DNA of 64,000 nucleotides from Sporosarcina sp. HYO08 (GTDB taxonomy: Bacteria; Bacillota; Bacilli; Bacillales_A; Planococcaceae): the NCBI RefSeq assembly GCF_001563475.1, contig NZ_LPUT01000023.1, forward strand, positions 124,001 to 188,000, read 5' to 3'. A program made the translations under genes and the position numbers. Positions within the stretch are counted from its first letter, which is position 1, and each line of letters starts with the position of its first letter. Below are positions 1-8,902 of the stretch, piece after piece. Under the pieces are notes generated by a model. The model was not told the DNA's origin, ran no database searches, and saw only the letters and a list, made by a program, of their open reading frames with translations.

Positions 1-651
1 GAGCGATTCCTTATCATCCAATGTATGACCTGAAAATACTTTATTACTGAATAAAGCAACACCTGCCAGTTCAGGTATCTCTCCCGATTCTGACATTTTA
101 ATATAAGGTAAAAAAAGATCGATTCCCTTGTCATTAATGCGTGTGCTAGCCTCATTAACATTAATATCCGGAATAATGGAATGAGCTGCGGCAGTTTTCA
201 AATTTTTAAGATAGAAATCAGGTGCCTCCAACCCCATTTCTTCTGTCTTTTCCATATAGGAAGCTATTTCTCCTTCCACTACCGCAAGTTTGCTGCTAAG
301 CCGATTATGGGGCTCTCTGAAGAGGACATCAAAAGTTTCCAGTAAATTCGACTTCGCCATTTCCTCCGAAACAAGGATCACTTGCAATTGCGAAAAATCT
401 AATGTTTCACCTATTTTTCGATTGGCATCGAACCCAACTTCTTTTACAGAAGCACCCTTTCCGACGACGGTTGAATAACTGAGCATATCTGGCGCGGAAA
501 CGGTGGTGTATGTGTGATATCCCGTTAATTCTCCTTCTTCTCGATCATACCCAACTAGAGGTACGATCGTAAACTCCTTATACAATCGCTCATCCCAACA
601 TCCTGCCAACAGAAAAGAACAAGCAATGGAAATTAGAGCCAATTTCTTCAT
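1..651 (-). CDS. gerC: Spore germination lipoprotein GerC family, partial (3' end outside window)
   Basis: An open frame of 217 codons begins at 651 and runs off the left edge, so the C-terminal part is missing. The N-terminus is a lipoprotein signal: MKK, a hydrophobic stretch, then LLAGCWDE with the lipobox Cys near residue 19. The following text (TGYHTYTTVSAP, SVKEVGFDANRKIGE) is typical of GerC proteins of Ger(x)C germinant receptors. The start codon overlaps the gerB stop by 4 nt (ATGA), as expected for translationally coupled receptor subunits. The known family role is the lipid-anchored subunit of a nutrient receptor in the inner spore membrane; the germinant cannot be read from sequence. 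Confidence 0.9.
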   Translation of the reverse strand, partial: MKKLALISIACSFLLAGCWDERLYKEFTIVPLVGYDREEGELTGYHTYTTVSAPDMLSYSTVVGKGASVKEVGFDANRKIGETLDFSQLQVILVSEEMAKSNLLETFDVLFREPHNRLSSKLAVVEGEIASYMEKTEEMGLEAPDFYLKNLKTAAAHSIIPDINVNEASTRINDKGIDLFLPYIKMSESGEIPELAGVALFSNKVFSGHTLDDKESL

Positions 652-1667
652 TTTCTTTTCCTCCGATTGATAAAAATAACGATGACGGGAATGATGATAG
701 CAAAGACTAAGTGAACATAGATGATAAGATCGTTTAAATAGTCGACATTTTCCTTTTTCAAGAAGAATAAAGGCAACACGACGAGTAACACATGCCAAAT
801 GATTGTATCTCGTACTTGCTTTTCTTTCGCATGTTGCCTGTGGACATACAATGCAGTAAAAGAGACTAAAGTCACTGTCACGATGGTCCAAACTGTCCAA
901 ATATACAGGAAAAACAAATCAAGCCGTTCAATAAATGTGACTTCCTGTGTTCTTAAAAGAAAAAGCAGCGGTTCTGGGACCAATTTCACTCCAGTAGGCG
1001 TGAAATACCAGATTGTCAAGAGAACTGAGAAAAAAAAGAACAAAAACCATGTCATTTGGTAGACGAATAAAGGAAGGCCTTTTATGTTTTGCTTAATATC
1101 CACGCGACTTCTGAAAACTAAATACAATTCAATGCCGATAAATGCGGTTTGTCCCTTCAAAAGCCCTTTCCACCACTCCGTTCCCGTTATTTGCCCGATC
1201 GGGAAAATATTCGTCCAGATTACATCTCCCCAGGCAAACTGTAAAAATCCTAAAAATGCGAGGATAAGTGGAATTAATAAAACTGGAAGATTAATGGCTG
1301 TTTCCGCCCGGCTTAAGTTTGCATAAAGCGATACAGTTACGAGTATGCCAATGACGATATATTGAGGCGTTTTCGGAAACCCCCAGACCGCCAATGTATA
1401 GTCGACGTAGGCAAGATAGCTAATAACTACAAAAAGCCAATATCCTTTATATAACCAACTAACAAATGGCCCCATTGTGAAATAGTCATAGTTCCGTTCA
1501 TAAAAAAGCAACAGCATATAATGAAATATTGCTGAAACGATAAAAAGGAGCCACGCATCTCTGCCGGCAGCATTGACAAACGGTGCGGGAAAAGAGAAAA
1601 AGGACGAACCCGTCTGAACAATGAAAAGCAGGAGGAAAAACTGATTTCTAGAAAGCATGAACTTCAT
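648..1667 (-). CDS. gerB: Spore germination permease-like subunit GerB family
   Basis: This 339-aa polytopic membrane protein starts with MKFMLSRNQFFLLL and has about ten hydrophobic segments, the length and look of the GerAB/YndE family (APC superfamily fold, usually about 360 aa). In germinant receptors this subunit binds the nutrient. Its start overlaps the gerA stop by 4 nt and its stop overlaps gerC by 4 nt, so the three genes form one tightly coupled A-B-C operon. Expression in the forespore is expected from family knowledge; I did not identify a convincing sigma-G promoter. Confidence 0.93.
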   Translation of the reverse strand: MKFMLSRNQFFLLLFIVQTGSSFFSFPAPFVNAAGRDAWLLFIVSAIFHYMLLLFYERNYDYFTMGPFVSWLYKGYWLFVVISYLAYVDYTLAVWGFPKTPQYIVIGILVTVSLYANLSRAETAINLPVLLIPLILAFLGFLQFAWGDVIWTNIFPIGQITGTEWWKGLLKGQTAFIGIELYLVFRSRVDIKQNIKGLPLFVYQMTWFLFFFFSVLLTIWYFTPTGVKLVPEPLLFLLRTQEVTFIERLDLFFLYIWTVWTIVTVTLVSFTALYVHRQHAKEKQVRDTIIWHVLLVVLPLFFLKKENVDYLNDLIIYVHLVFAIIIPVIVIFINRRKRK

Positions 1668-3100
1668 GTTTTCCCACCGCCTTTTTGCTTGGGGGCACCG
1701 TGTGTAAATGTTTGCTGTTGTTTCCGACTTTTAAAATAAGGGAGCCTGAAAAACACATTTTTGAAGCGAGATGGATCGAATGGGATGACAGGTGACAAAT
1801 ACGGCTGATTCAATGAAGATTGGTTCATCATATGGATGAAAAGAATGAGTGTCCCAATCGCGATGCCAAAGAACCCAAAAAAAGATGCTGCCAACATGAA
1901 CGGAAATCGTAAAATTCGAACCGTCGTGTTCATTTCCACATTCGGTACGACGAAGCTTGAAATGGCAGTCATCGCAACAACAATTACCATTAAATTCGAA
2001 ACGAGCCCCGCATTGACGATCGCATCTCCAATAACAAGTCCCCCAACAATCCCGATAGTTGGCCCAATCGGTGCAGGCAAACGAATTGTTGCTTCACGAA
2101 TTACTTCTATAAATAGCTCTACGATCAATGCTTCAACCATCGGCCGATAGGGGATAAATTCCACCGCTAATTTTACTTTTTTACTAAGTTCGTACGGCAA
2201 AATTTCAGGGTGAAAGCCGGTCAATGCAATATAAAACGCAGGAAGGAAAACCGCGATAAAGAAACTGATTATTCTAAGCAGACGAAAGAAAGATCCGACA
2301 AGGACACGTCCATTAAAATCATCCGGCGACTCGTAAAACGAAAAAAATGTAACCGGTGCAACGAGCGCTGCAGGCGAATGGTTCATAAAAACCGCAACTT
2401 TCCCCTCCAGAATATTCGCCACCACGCGATCTGGTCTTTCTGTCGTAAGCCACTGTGGAAATGGCGTCCAAACTGAATCCTCTAGATAATCTTCAATTTG
2501 TCCAAGTCCCATTATTTTAGAGGCATGAATGTGTTCGAGACGCGTTTCCACTTCTTTGATGACTTCTGGATCGGCAATCGACTCAATATAGACATAAGTA
2601 ACTTTTGTATTTGTATCTTCCCCAAGCCTTAAATCCTGAACGACTAAATCCGGGACACCTAAACTTTTTCGTATAAGGGAAATATTTTTGTCGACACTTT
2701 CCACAAATCCTTCGTGCTTGCCTCGAATGACAAGCTCATTGCTAGGCTCTTGTGTTGAACGTGTTTCAAAGCTAGGCATCGTAATCGTCAGCAACAAATT
2801 CGGATAGGGAAAAAAGATGGCCACAAATCCATTGGTCACATTTTCAACCAATTTCGATTGTGAAAAAGCTTCTACACTTGAAGCGGCTGTGTTTCCCCAA
2901 TCCGGCAGATCGGCGATGGATCGATGACGAAGAATCTCAATTTGCCGATTGACCTCGCCGCTTTCTGTTATCGTATTATAAAAACAAACGAGCGCACTCC
3001 CATCTTTCCATGAAACCTCTCTTACAACGAGATCCGTGGAATTATGGAATATATTTTTTATAGATAAAATTAAACTGTCCATTGACTGTACTTCATCCAT
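1664..3100 (-). CDS. gerA: Spore germination protein GerA family
   Basis: First gene of the gerA-gerB-gerC operon, 478 aa from the ATG at 3100. That start is preceded by AGGTG six bases upstream; a GTG three codons further upstream lies inside the ribosome site. A soluble N-terminal domain of about 270 residues is followed by membrane segments around PTIGIVGGLVIGDAIV and a hydrophilic, Lys/Gln-rich tail (SRKQQQTF...KQKGGGK). This is the GerAA-type architecture (usual length 470-540 aa). The A subunit oligomerises with B and C in the inner spore membrane and triggers ion release on germinant binding. Confidence 0.94.
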   Translation of the reverse strand: MDEVQSMDSLILSIKNIFHNSTDLVVREVSWKDGSALVCFYNTITESGEVNRQIEILRHRSIADLPDWGNTAASSVEAFSQSKLVENVTNGFVAIFFPYPNLLLTITMPSFETRSTQEPSNELVIRGKHEGFVESVDKNISLIRKSLGVPDLVVQDLRLGEDTNTKVTYVYIESIADPEVIKEVETRLEHIHASKIMGLGQIEDYLEDSVWTPFPQWLTTERPDRVVANILEGKVAVFMNHSPAALVAPVTFFSFYESPDDFNGRVLVGSFFRLLRIISFFIAVFLPAFYIALTGFHPEILPYELSKKVKLAVEFIPYRPMVEALIVELFIEVIREATIRLPAPIGPTIGIVGGLVIGDAIVNAGLVSNLMVIVVAMTAISSFVVPNVEMNTTVRILRFPFMLAASFFGFFGIAIGTLILFIHMMNQSSLNQPYLSPVIPFDPSRFKNVFFRLPYFKSRKQQQTFTHGAPKQKGGGKT

Positions 3101-3212
3101 GACGTTCACCTCTCAGAAAAGTATGGTCAATGGAAAAATGTTTTAAACGCAAAAACGGACGTCAATCCGAATGGTTTTGGTTTACATAATAATATTATTA
3201 AATTTATAATTA

Positions 3213-3265
3213 AAAAAAGCGCCATTTTACGAACTAGATCATTCTAGTGTAAAATGGCGCTTTTT
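3213..3265 (-). terminator. Intrinsic terminator of the CAP-domain gene
   Basis: A long near-perfect inverted repeat (AAAAGCGCCATTTTAC ... GTAAAATGGCGCTTTT, with inner arms ACTAGA/TCTAGT) lies immediately 3' of the CAP gene and ends in a T run on the minus strand. It probably works in both directions. Confidence 0.85.
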
Positions 3266-3281
3266 CTATTTGTCTAACAGA

Positions 3282-4001
3282 TTACTTTTGAATAAATTGT
3301 TGTGTCCAGTAATTCCCGTTCGCATCGAAACCAATTCCGATATGTGTGAATTCTGGCGTTAAAATGTTTTGACGGTGACCTGGTGATTCCATCCAAGCTT
3401 TCACAACTTCTTCAGCTGAACGTTGACCCATCGCAATGTTTTCCGCTGCGGCACGATATGTTACACCATTCGCTTTCATTTGGTCAAACGGTGAACCGTA
3501 TGTAGGGCTTGTATGAGAAAAATAATTTTTCGCAGACATGTCCGCTGATTTTTGACGCGCTGAATTCATTAAGTTCTTGTCCGTTTGTAACGGTTTAAGA
3601 CCCGCCTTTTGTCTTTCAGCATTTGTTAAGTTCAGCACTGCTTGTTCCACCGCTGACACTGAAGCATCTTGTGTCGCTTGTGCTGGTTTTGCAGGTGTTT
3701 CAGCAGCTGGCTGTTGCGGCGCAGGTGCCGGAGCCGGTGCTGGCTTTTCAACGGATGGAGCCTGAGTTGGTTGATTAGTATTTATTTGATTATTGTACGA
3801 ATTGTTCCAATTGTAGCGAGAACCAGAATTATAATAAGGGGTAAAGTCATAAAAATAAGACTGCTTACCTCCCCAATTATATTGAACATATTGTACTTTG
3901 TAAGGCTGCACGTTTTTTTGTGTATAGGCAGCTTCTGCGTTCGCATTGTTAGAGAATAACATTGCCGAACCGAGTAAGATGACAGCAATCGATTTTTTCA
4001 T
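3282..4001 (-). CDS. Secreted CAP-domain (SCP-like) protein, YkwD type
   Basis: 239 aa. A Sec signal peptide (MKKSIAVILLGSAMLFSNNANA) is followed by a Tyr/Asn-rich segment, a Pro/Ala linker (about residues 75-110, PAPAPAPAPQQPAAE) and a C-terminal CAP domain from about residue 118. Conserved CAP features visible are LTNAERQKAGL, YFSHTSPTYGSPFDQM, AAENIAMGQRSAEEVVKAWMESPGHRQNIL and IGIGF. Bacillus relatives include YkwD and the spore coat assembly protein SafA-associated YhcR-like CAP proteins; substrates are not established. It is a monocistronic gene with its own terminator. The role, probably in the cell wall or spore envelope, is inference. Confidence 0.88.
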   Translation of the reverse strand: MKKSIAVILLGSAMLFSNNANAEAAYTQKNVQPYKVQYVQYNWGGKQSYFYDFTPYYNSGSRYNWNNSYNNQINTNQPTQAPSVEKPAPAPAPAPQQPAAETPAKPAQATQDASVSAVEQAVLNLTNAERQKAGLKPLQTDKNLMNSARQKSADMSAKNYFSHTSPTYGSPFDQMKANGVTYRAAAENIAMGQRSAEEVVKAWMESPGHRQNILTPEFTHIGIGFDANGNYWTQQFIQK

Positions 4002-4174
4002 CTTGTCTCCTCCCTTCGCAAACTATCATACCGTGAAATAGAGTTTGATAACTGACGGTTTTTTCCAGTACATCCAATCTATTAAACATTATGATAAGAA
4101 TAGCTTTTAAGGAAAGAGAGAATGGATAATGTTGGGCAATGCGACAATAATTTCAAGTAATAGGGGGTTGACGA

Positions 4175-5092
4175 TTATTTCTCTAACGACGTTGAATCAT
4201 CGTATGCAATCTCATTGACCCCTTCCCCAATCACGACCAGCCGAGGGGCCATTTGGACATATTCAGGCAGCCAGCTCACAATGCCATAAGCATATTGAAA
4301 TAAATATGGATTTTTCACCCCGCTAATGGGTACATACCCTTTCATGCGATAAACGGTTTCTGGCAATGATTGTACCCATCGCTCAAACGCCTCTTTGTCA
4401 ACACTTTCCTGGAAGGTGATCAATTTTGAAGAGAGCGGTAAGTGTTTACCTGATATAATCGGTTGCCGTTTCGTTTCGGATGAGGAACGAAGCTGCCTTT
4501 CAATCATTGCAAAAGGGATTTTCCCATTAATCGTTTGAATAACCGGTGCATGACCATTGAAATTCGTTAATTCAGTGACAACGGTTGCGAGTTCCCCTTC
4601 TGTGAGCAAGTCGGCCTTATTCGCGAGTAGTAGATGGGCATGTCGAATTTGTTCCATAAATAGAGATCGAATTTGCGGCGACAGTTTTTCGCGGTCTAGC
4701 CATCTGACAGCGTCGACAACCGTGACAATGCCCTTCACACTTAATCGATCGGCAAATAAGGGAGAGTAAACCGCATCAAGCGCTTCAACCGGATGAGCCG
4801 CCCCTGTCGTTTCAATAAGGATGACATCAATATTTTCATGATCTTCTAATAACCCTTGGAGTTGCGCCTCTGTTTGCTCGGAGCCCGTGCAGCAAATACA
4901 GCCATCTAATAATTCCTTTAACGGCACTTCTCCTTCTTCATTTAAAATGTTTGTGTCGACACCTAAATTTCCAAATTCATTCATCAATATAGCGGGTTTT
5001 TTCCCTTGTTCTTTCAGTTGACGAATGAGATGCAGTAACAGCGATGTTTTTCCGCTCCCTAAAAATCCGCTAAATAAGTACACGTCTATCAT
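4175..5092 (-). CDS. CobW/P47K family GTPase, putative metal chaperone
   Basis: G3E-family GTPase of about 305 aa. The P loop GFLGSGKTS sits at residues 9-17, the metal-binding CICC motif at 65-68, a Walker B-like ETTGA follows, and NKAD gives guanine specificity. The C-terminal CobW_C domain begins near residue 210. The CxCC motif is the hallmark of zinc/cobalt/iron transfer proteins of the COG0523 group. I prefer the ATG at 5092, which has AAGGA at a better distance than the ATG two codons upstream (5098). No metal uptake gene is adjacent, so the metal cannot be inferred from context. Confidence 0.88.
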   Translation of the reverse strand: MIDVYLFSGFLGSGKTSLLLHLIRQLKEQGKKPAILMNEFGNLGVDTNILNEEGEVPLKELLDGCICCTGSEQTEAQLQGLLEDHENIDVILIETTGAAHPVEALDAVYSPLFADRLSVKGIVTVVDAVRWLDREKLSPQIRSLFMEQIRHAHLLLANKADLLTEGELATVVTELTNFNGHAPVIQTINGKIPFAMIERQLRSSSETKRQPIISGKHLPLSSKLITFQESVDKEAFERWVQSLPETVYRMKGYVPISGVKNPYLFQYAYGIVSWLPEYVQMAPRLVVIGEGVNEIAYDDSTSLEK

Positions 5093-5114
5093 TTTCATCC
5101 TTCTTTCTTCTGAT

Positions 5115-5250
5115 CAATTATGCCTCGGCGTAATTGCGTCCAGATTTTGAATTGTGCGAAGCGCAATTAACTCCTTTCAAAATCTGTGACATCCGCCGGA
5201 GGCTTAACTTGATTCGGTAGGGAATTGAATCCCCTACCGAATCAAGTTAA
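5115..5250. repeat. Highly structured intergenic element (nested inverted repeats)
   Basis: The gap between ctpB and the cobW-like gene is filled with nested dyads. Arms AGATTTTGAA / TTCAAAATCT enclose AATTGTGC / GCGCAATT; outer arms GCCTCGGCG (5121-5129) and CGCCGGAGGC close over them. Right next to this is a perfect 19-bp inverted repeat, TTAACTTGATTCGGTAGGG (5204-5222) with CCCTACCGAATCAAGTTAA (5232-5250). This looks like a dispersed, foldable intergenic repeat rather than a simple terminator. No second copy was seen in this window. Confidence 0.55.
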
Positions 5251-5278
5251 AAAAACGTCCAGTTTTTGGACGTTTTTT
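5247..5278 (-). terminator. Intrinsic terminator of ctpB
   Basis: The dyad AAAAAACGTCC / GGACGTTTTTT lies directly 3' of the ctpB stop, with a T run on the minus strand. Confidence 0.88.
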
Positions 5279-5281
5279 CGA

Positions 5282-6781
5282 TTATTGTTGAATTTTTTCA
5301 AGTAATACTTCTTTTGCCTTCATTAGTTGTGGATCTTCTTCTTGAATTTTCGTACGAAGCTTATCCAACAGACCAAATGTCGTTTCTTCGCTTAGGATAC
5401 CTGTTACTTCAACGCTCAAGTCTACCTGCAGTGCTTGTACAGCCTTCTTTGTTTGGGCATCATACAAACCATCTATTTCTCCAGCGTCATATCCAGTAGC
5501 TGTCAGCATGTCTTCCGCCACTTTCACTTGCGGAGAAAGCATGCCTTCTTTCAATTCAACTGACGGATCCAAGTAAGGCAACATCGCATACGGTGGATAG
5601 GGTACTTCAATATCCGGTGCAATGCCTTGTTTATGAATCCAATTGCCATTTGGCGTCAGCCACTTGGCAGTCGTTAATTTTAAATTAGATCCATCAGATA
5701 GATCCATCGGTGTTTGAACCGTTCCTTTCCCAAAGGTTTTTAACCCGATTAAAGGAATATTGGCCGATTCCTTGAGCGCTGCAGCGACAATTTCAGAGGC
5801 AGAAGCACTGCCGTCATCTATGACGACTGCGACTGGAAGTGTGAGTTTTTCCCCATCTTCTGCCGTGTAAATATTTGGCTTGCCATCTTTCCCGACGTAT
5901 TGAAAAAGGTTTTTCCCTTTTTCAACGAATAGATCGGAGATCGCAAGCGCCGCATTTAATGTGCCGCCCGGATTTTGTCTGACATCTAAAATAAGCCCTT
6001 TCATTCCTTCTGCGGACATTTCGTGAATTGCAGTCAGTAGCTCCTCATACGTGCTATCCGCAAAGTTCGTGATATGAATATGCGCGATGCCATTTTCCAA
6101 CATCTCGGGATACACTGTCTCGAGCGGAATCACATCTCGAACGATTTTAACATCAAACGTTTCAGGTGATTCACCGCGTCGGATCGAAAGTGTCACAGTC
6201 GACCCTTTTTCACCGCGAATGAGTAATACAGCTTCGGAGGAAGAAAGACCTTGGATGCTTTTCCCATCCACAGCAGTAATGATATCGTTCGGTAACAGTC
6301 CCGCTTTTTCTGCTGGTGATTTCTTGATCGGCGAAACAACTTTAATGTAGCCGTTCCATTCTTGAATTTCCGCACCGATTCCTTCAAAGCTAGAAGAAAT
6401 ACTTTCAATTAAACGCTCTGCTTCTTGCTCGTTTAGGTAATCCGAATAGGGATCTCCGAGTGCGTCAATCATGCCATTAATCGCGCCGTCAATAATCGCT
6501 TTTTCATCGATTTCGTCATAGTAATTCGTCTTTAATTCATCATAAGCATCATATAATTTTTGGAATTCTTTCCGTTCCAACGGTTTTTGAGGGCTCACGA
6601 CTTCGACGACTTTATCTTCACCCGTCGTTAAGACAAAAAACGTAATGCCCGCCGACACTAAAACAAGACCGAACACGAGCATTAGAAAAGAGAACGGCTT
6701 TAGGCGTATATAGCGTTTAGCCGGGGGCTGGTGCTTTGGTTCATTCCCTTGTTCGCGGCTCATATTCTCTTTCTCTTCCAT
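5282..6781 (-). CDS. ctpB: S41 family C-terminal processing serine peptidase CtpB/CtpA-like
   Basis: About 499 aa. A charged N-terminus is followed by one membrane anchor (FSFLMLVFGLVLVSAGITFF), a tail-specific-protease N domain, a PDZ domain (about residues 105-185, IKVVSPIKKSPAEKAGLLPNDII) and the S41 catalytic core. The nucleophile Ser lies in DDGSASASEI and the general-base Lys in TFGKGTVQTP. A C-terminal peptidoglycan-binding domain (LKEGMLSPQVKVAEDML...) closes the protein, as in Bacillus CtpA/CtpB. CtpB cleaves SpoIVFA in sporulation and is exported; CtpA is vegetative, and I cannot separate the two with certainty. ATG 6781 has GGGG at a suitable distance; GTG 6793 is the alternative start. 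Confidence 0.9.
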   Translation of the reverse strand: MEEKENMSREQGNEPKHQPPAKRYIRLKPFSFLMLVFGLVLVSAGITFFVLTTGEDKVVEVVSPQKPLERKEFQKLYDAYDELKTNYYDEIDEKAIIDGAINGMIDALGDPYSDYLNEQEAERLIESISSSFEGIGAEIQEWNGYIKVVSPIKKSPAEKAGLLPNDIITAVDGKSIQGLSSSEAVLLIRGEKGSTVTLSIRRGESPETFDVKIVRDVIPLETVYPEMLENGIAHIHITNFADSTYEELLTAIHEMSAEGMKGLILDVRQNPGGTLNAALAISDLFVEKGKNLFQYVGKDGKPNIYTAEDGEKLTLPVAVVIDDGSASASEIVAAALKESANIPLIGLKTFGKGTVQTPMDLSDGSNLKLTTAKWLTPNGNWIHKQGIAPDIEVPYPPYAMLPYLDPSVELKEGMLSPQVKVAEDMLTATGYDAGEIDGLYDAQTKKAVQALQVDLSVEVTGILSEETTFGLLDKLRTKIQEEDPQLMKAKEVLLEKIQQ

Positions 6782-6817
6782 CTCATTCCCCACTTCCTTT
6801 TACAAGGTGCATACAAA

Positions 6818-6849
6818 GAAAGACCGCCGCATTGCGGGCGGTCCTTCTT
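6818..6849 (-). terminator. Terminator after deoD
   Basis: The GACCGCC / GGCGGTC stem with a short loop and T-rich 3' side lies just past the deoD stop (transcript reads GGACCGCC...GGCGGTCTTTC). Confidence 0.75.
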
Positions 6850-6856
6850 CACAAGC

Positions 6857-7558
6857 TTATTGAATCGCTGCTTCTAATGCAACTTCAATCATATCATTAA
6901 ATGTTGTTTGGCGCTCTTCAGCGGAAGTCGCTTCACCCGTTAAAATGTGGTCACTCACCGTTAATACGGTCAAAGCTTGTCGACCAAATTTAGCTGCTAA
7001 TGTGTACAGAGCCGCCGCTTCCATTTCAACAGCTAACACGCCATATTGCGCCCATTTTTCATGTTGGGCGAACTCATTGTAAAATAGATCTTCTGTAAAG
7101 ACATTTCCAACTTTAACATCTAAGCCTTTTTTAAGACTTTCATTATAAGCTTTTAATAAAAGATCGAAGTCCGCGGTAGGCGCATATCTTGCCTCGCCAA
7201 ATAAAATTTCATTCATGCTGGAATTTGTCGACGCACTTTGTGCAATGATCACGTCACGGACATGCACATCTTTTTGAATTGCGCCGCATGTACCGACACG
7301 AATCAATTTTTGCACGTCATATTCTTGCATAAGTTCTGTGACGTAAATAGAAATGGACGGAACACCCATTCCTGTTCCTTGTACAGAAAGGCGTTTTCCT
7401 TTGTATGTGCCCGTATATCCAAACATATTTCGTACATCATTGTATTGAACAACGTCTTCTAAAAAAGTTTCTGCGATATATTTCGCACGAAGTGGATCTC
7501 CCGGCAGTAAAATTGTATCAGCGATTTCACCTTTTTTTGCGTTAATATGTATACTCAT
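6857..7558 (-). CDS. deoD: Purine-nucleoside phosphorylase, DeoD type
   Basis: 233 aa, full length for the hexameric trimeric-fold PNP family. Recognisable are [40 protein letters not shown], the phosphate-binding RVGTCGAI, and VEMEAAALY followed by VSDHI, where the base-binding Asp sits. The enzyme cleaves purine (deoxy)nucleosides with phosphate to base plus (deoxy)ribose-1-phosphate in salvage. It is transcribed alone, with its own terminator and a 140-bp upstream gap, so it is probably not part of an operon here. Confidence 0.96.
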   Translation of the reverse strand: MSIHINAKKGEIADTILLPGDPLRAKYIAETFLEDVVQYNDVRNMFGYTGTYKGKRLSVQGTGMGVPSISIYVTELMQEYDVQKLIRVGTCGAIQKDVHVRDVIIAQSASTNSSMNEILFGEARYAPTADFDLLLKAYNESLKKGLDVKVGNVFTEDLFYNEFAQHEKWAQYGVLAVEMEAAALYTLAAKFGRQALTVLTVSDHILTGEATSAEERQTTFNDMIEVALEAAIQ

Positions 7559-7698
7559 ACAGTTGTTGCCTCACTTTCAAATTTTCTTTTTCCATCATAC
7601 AGATAAAAAGTGGATAATGCAATGAAGTACCTTAGGTCTAAGTCTAGCTTGATACTCACTCAGACCTGGGTAGAACCGCGCAGTTTGTCCATACACGG

Positions 7699-7926
7699 TT
7701 ACTCTACATCGTATTGTTCTTTATAAAGGTCATACAACTCGTCAAATACCGCGGAGGACATATGGGTATCAGCCTTCTCCTCTATATAACGGGATAAAGG
7801 ATCAAATGCTTTTTCTTCCCTTGGAAAGCTTAAATCTTGAAACATGCTTTCAGCGAAAACAGCTTTCGCATCTTCTTTTGATCCTCCTCGAAACGATAAG
7901 ACGAAGCGGTAAAAAGATCGATCCAC
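7699..7926 (-). CDS. YozE family small protein (UPF0346)
   Basis: 75 aa starting with GTG (SFYRFVLSFRGG...), preceded by AAAGGA. The sequence SFYRFVLSFRGGSKED...FAESMFQDLSFPR...YIE matches the YozE/UPF0346 family, which has a SAM-like helical fold and no known biochemical role. It starts 15 bp after the msrB stop, so it probably shares a transcript with msrA-msrB. Confidence 0.9.
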   Translation of the reverse strand: MDRSFYRFVLSFRGGSKEDAKAVFAESMFQDLSFPREEKAFDPLSRYIEEKADTHMSSAVFDELYDLYKEQYDVE

Positions 7927-7941
7927 TTGGCAACATCCTTT

Positions 7942-8364
7942 CTATTGAAAAAGCTTCGAATATTGTCCGTATCCCTCATTTTCCAATTCGTCTTTTGGAA
8001 CAAATCGAAGCGCAGCTGAATTGATGCAGTAGCGGAGTCCATTCTCTCCCGGACCATCTGGAAAGACATGGCCAAGGTGAGAATCGGCCGTCTTGCTGCG
8101 CACTTCCGTTCGGCGCATGCCATGGCTCGCATCAAAGTGCTCTGTCACTTCGGCTGCTTCGATCGGCTTTGTAAAGCTTGGCCAACCGCAGCCCGCATCG
8201 TATTTGTCTTTTGAGCTGAATAACGGAACACCGGATACGATATCAACATAGATGCCTTCGTCATAGTGACTGTCGTATTCATTTCGAAACGGCGGTTCTG
8301 TACCATTTTCCTGCGTCACGTAATATTGCATGTCCGTTAATCTTTTTCGTAAATCTTCCTTCAT
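7942..8364 (-). CDS. msrB: Peptide-methionine (R)-S-oxide reductase MsrB
   Basis: 140 aa, complete. The signature GCGWPSF, the HF/RTEVR and HLGHVF blocks, and [12 protein letters not shown] carry the catalytic Cys at about residue 113. The two CxxC zinc motifs of zinc-type MsrB are absent, as in other Bacillus MsrB proteins. It repairs the R-epimer of methionine sulfoxide with thioredoxin. The start overlaps the msrA stop by 4 nt, so the two enzymes, which handle opposite epimers, are translationally coupled. Confidence 0.96.
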   Translation of the reverse strand: MKEDLRKRLTDMQYYVTQENGTEPPFRNEYDSHYDEGIYVDIVSGVPLFSSKDKYDAGCGWPSFTKPIEAAEVTEHFDASHGMRRTEVRSKTADSHLGHVFPDGPGENGLRYCINSAALRFVPKDELENEGYGQYSKLFQ

Positions 8365-8891
8365 GCCTCATCACCCCAATGATTTTTTTTAAACTGAACG
8401 CGCCCCGAGCCGACTGCATATCGATTGTAATGCGATGGGTTTTTCAAATAATACTGTTGGTGCCCTTCTTCCGCCGGATAAAATGACTTTGCCTGTAAAA
8501 TGTCGGTTGCAATTGGCCGATCGAATTTACCGGTTGCCTCTAAATCCTTTTTCGATTGCTCCGCCAGACGCTGTTGCTCCGCTGAATGTGTAAATATGGC
8601 GGTTTGATACGATTCTCCTCGATCAAAAAATTGCCCGCCCGGATCGGTTGGATCAATTTGTTTCCAAAAAATCGAAAGCAGCGTTTCATACGAAATGATT
8701 TCATTGTCAAAAGTAATTTGAACCGCTTCTCGGTGACCGGTGCTGTTCGTGCACACCAATTCATAGGAAGGGTTTTCCACCTCTCCGCCCGTATAGCCGG
8801 AAACAACCGATAACACACCGTCATAACGGTCAAACGGCTTGACCATACACCAAAAACAGCCACCTGCAAATGTTGCCAATTCTTTTGCCAT
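8361..8891 (-). CDS. msrA: Peptide-methionine (S)-S-oxide reductase MsrA
   Basis: 176 aa. The catalytic motif GGCFWC is at residues 10-15 with the nucleophilic Cys12; YTGG, GHREAV and HQQYY blocks follow. It reduces S-methionine sulfoxide. It is coupled to msrB (ATGA overlap) and lies 11 bp downstream of the YpmS-like gene, giving an operon ypmR-ypmS-msrA-msrB-yozE in the same gene order as part of the B. subtilis ypm region. Confidence 0.96.
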   Translation of the reverse strand: MAKELATFAGGCFWCMVKPFDRYDGVLSVVSGYTGGEVENPSYELVCTNSTGHREAVQITFDNEIISYETLLSIFWKQIDPTDPGGQFFDRGESYQTAIFTHSAEQQRLAEQSKKDLEATGKFDRPIATDILQAKSFYPAEEGHQQYYLKNPSHYNRYAVGSGRVQFKKNHWGDEA

Positions 8892-8902
8892 TAGTCGACT
8901 CC

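Noticed and set aside
3577..3959. Plus-strand Cys/Gly/Ala-rich frames opposite the CAP-domain gene
   Set aside because: They are the antisense of the Pro/Ala linker and Asn/Tyr-rich segment; no ribosome sites.
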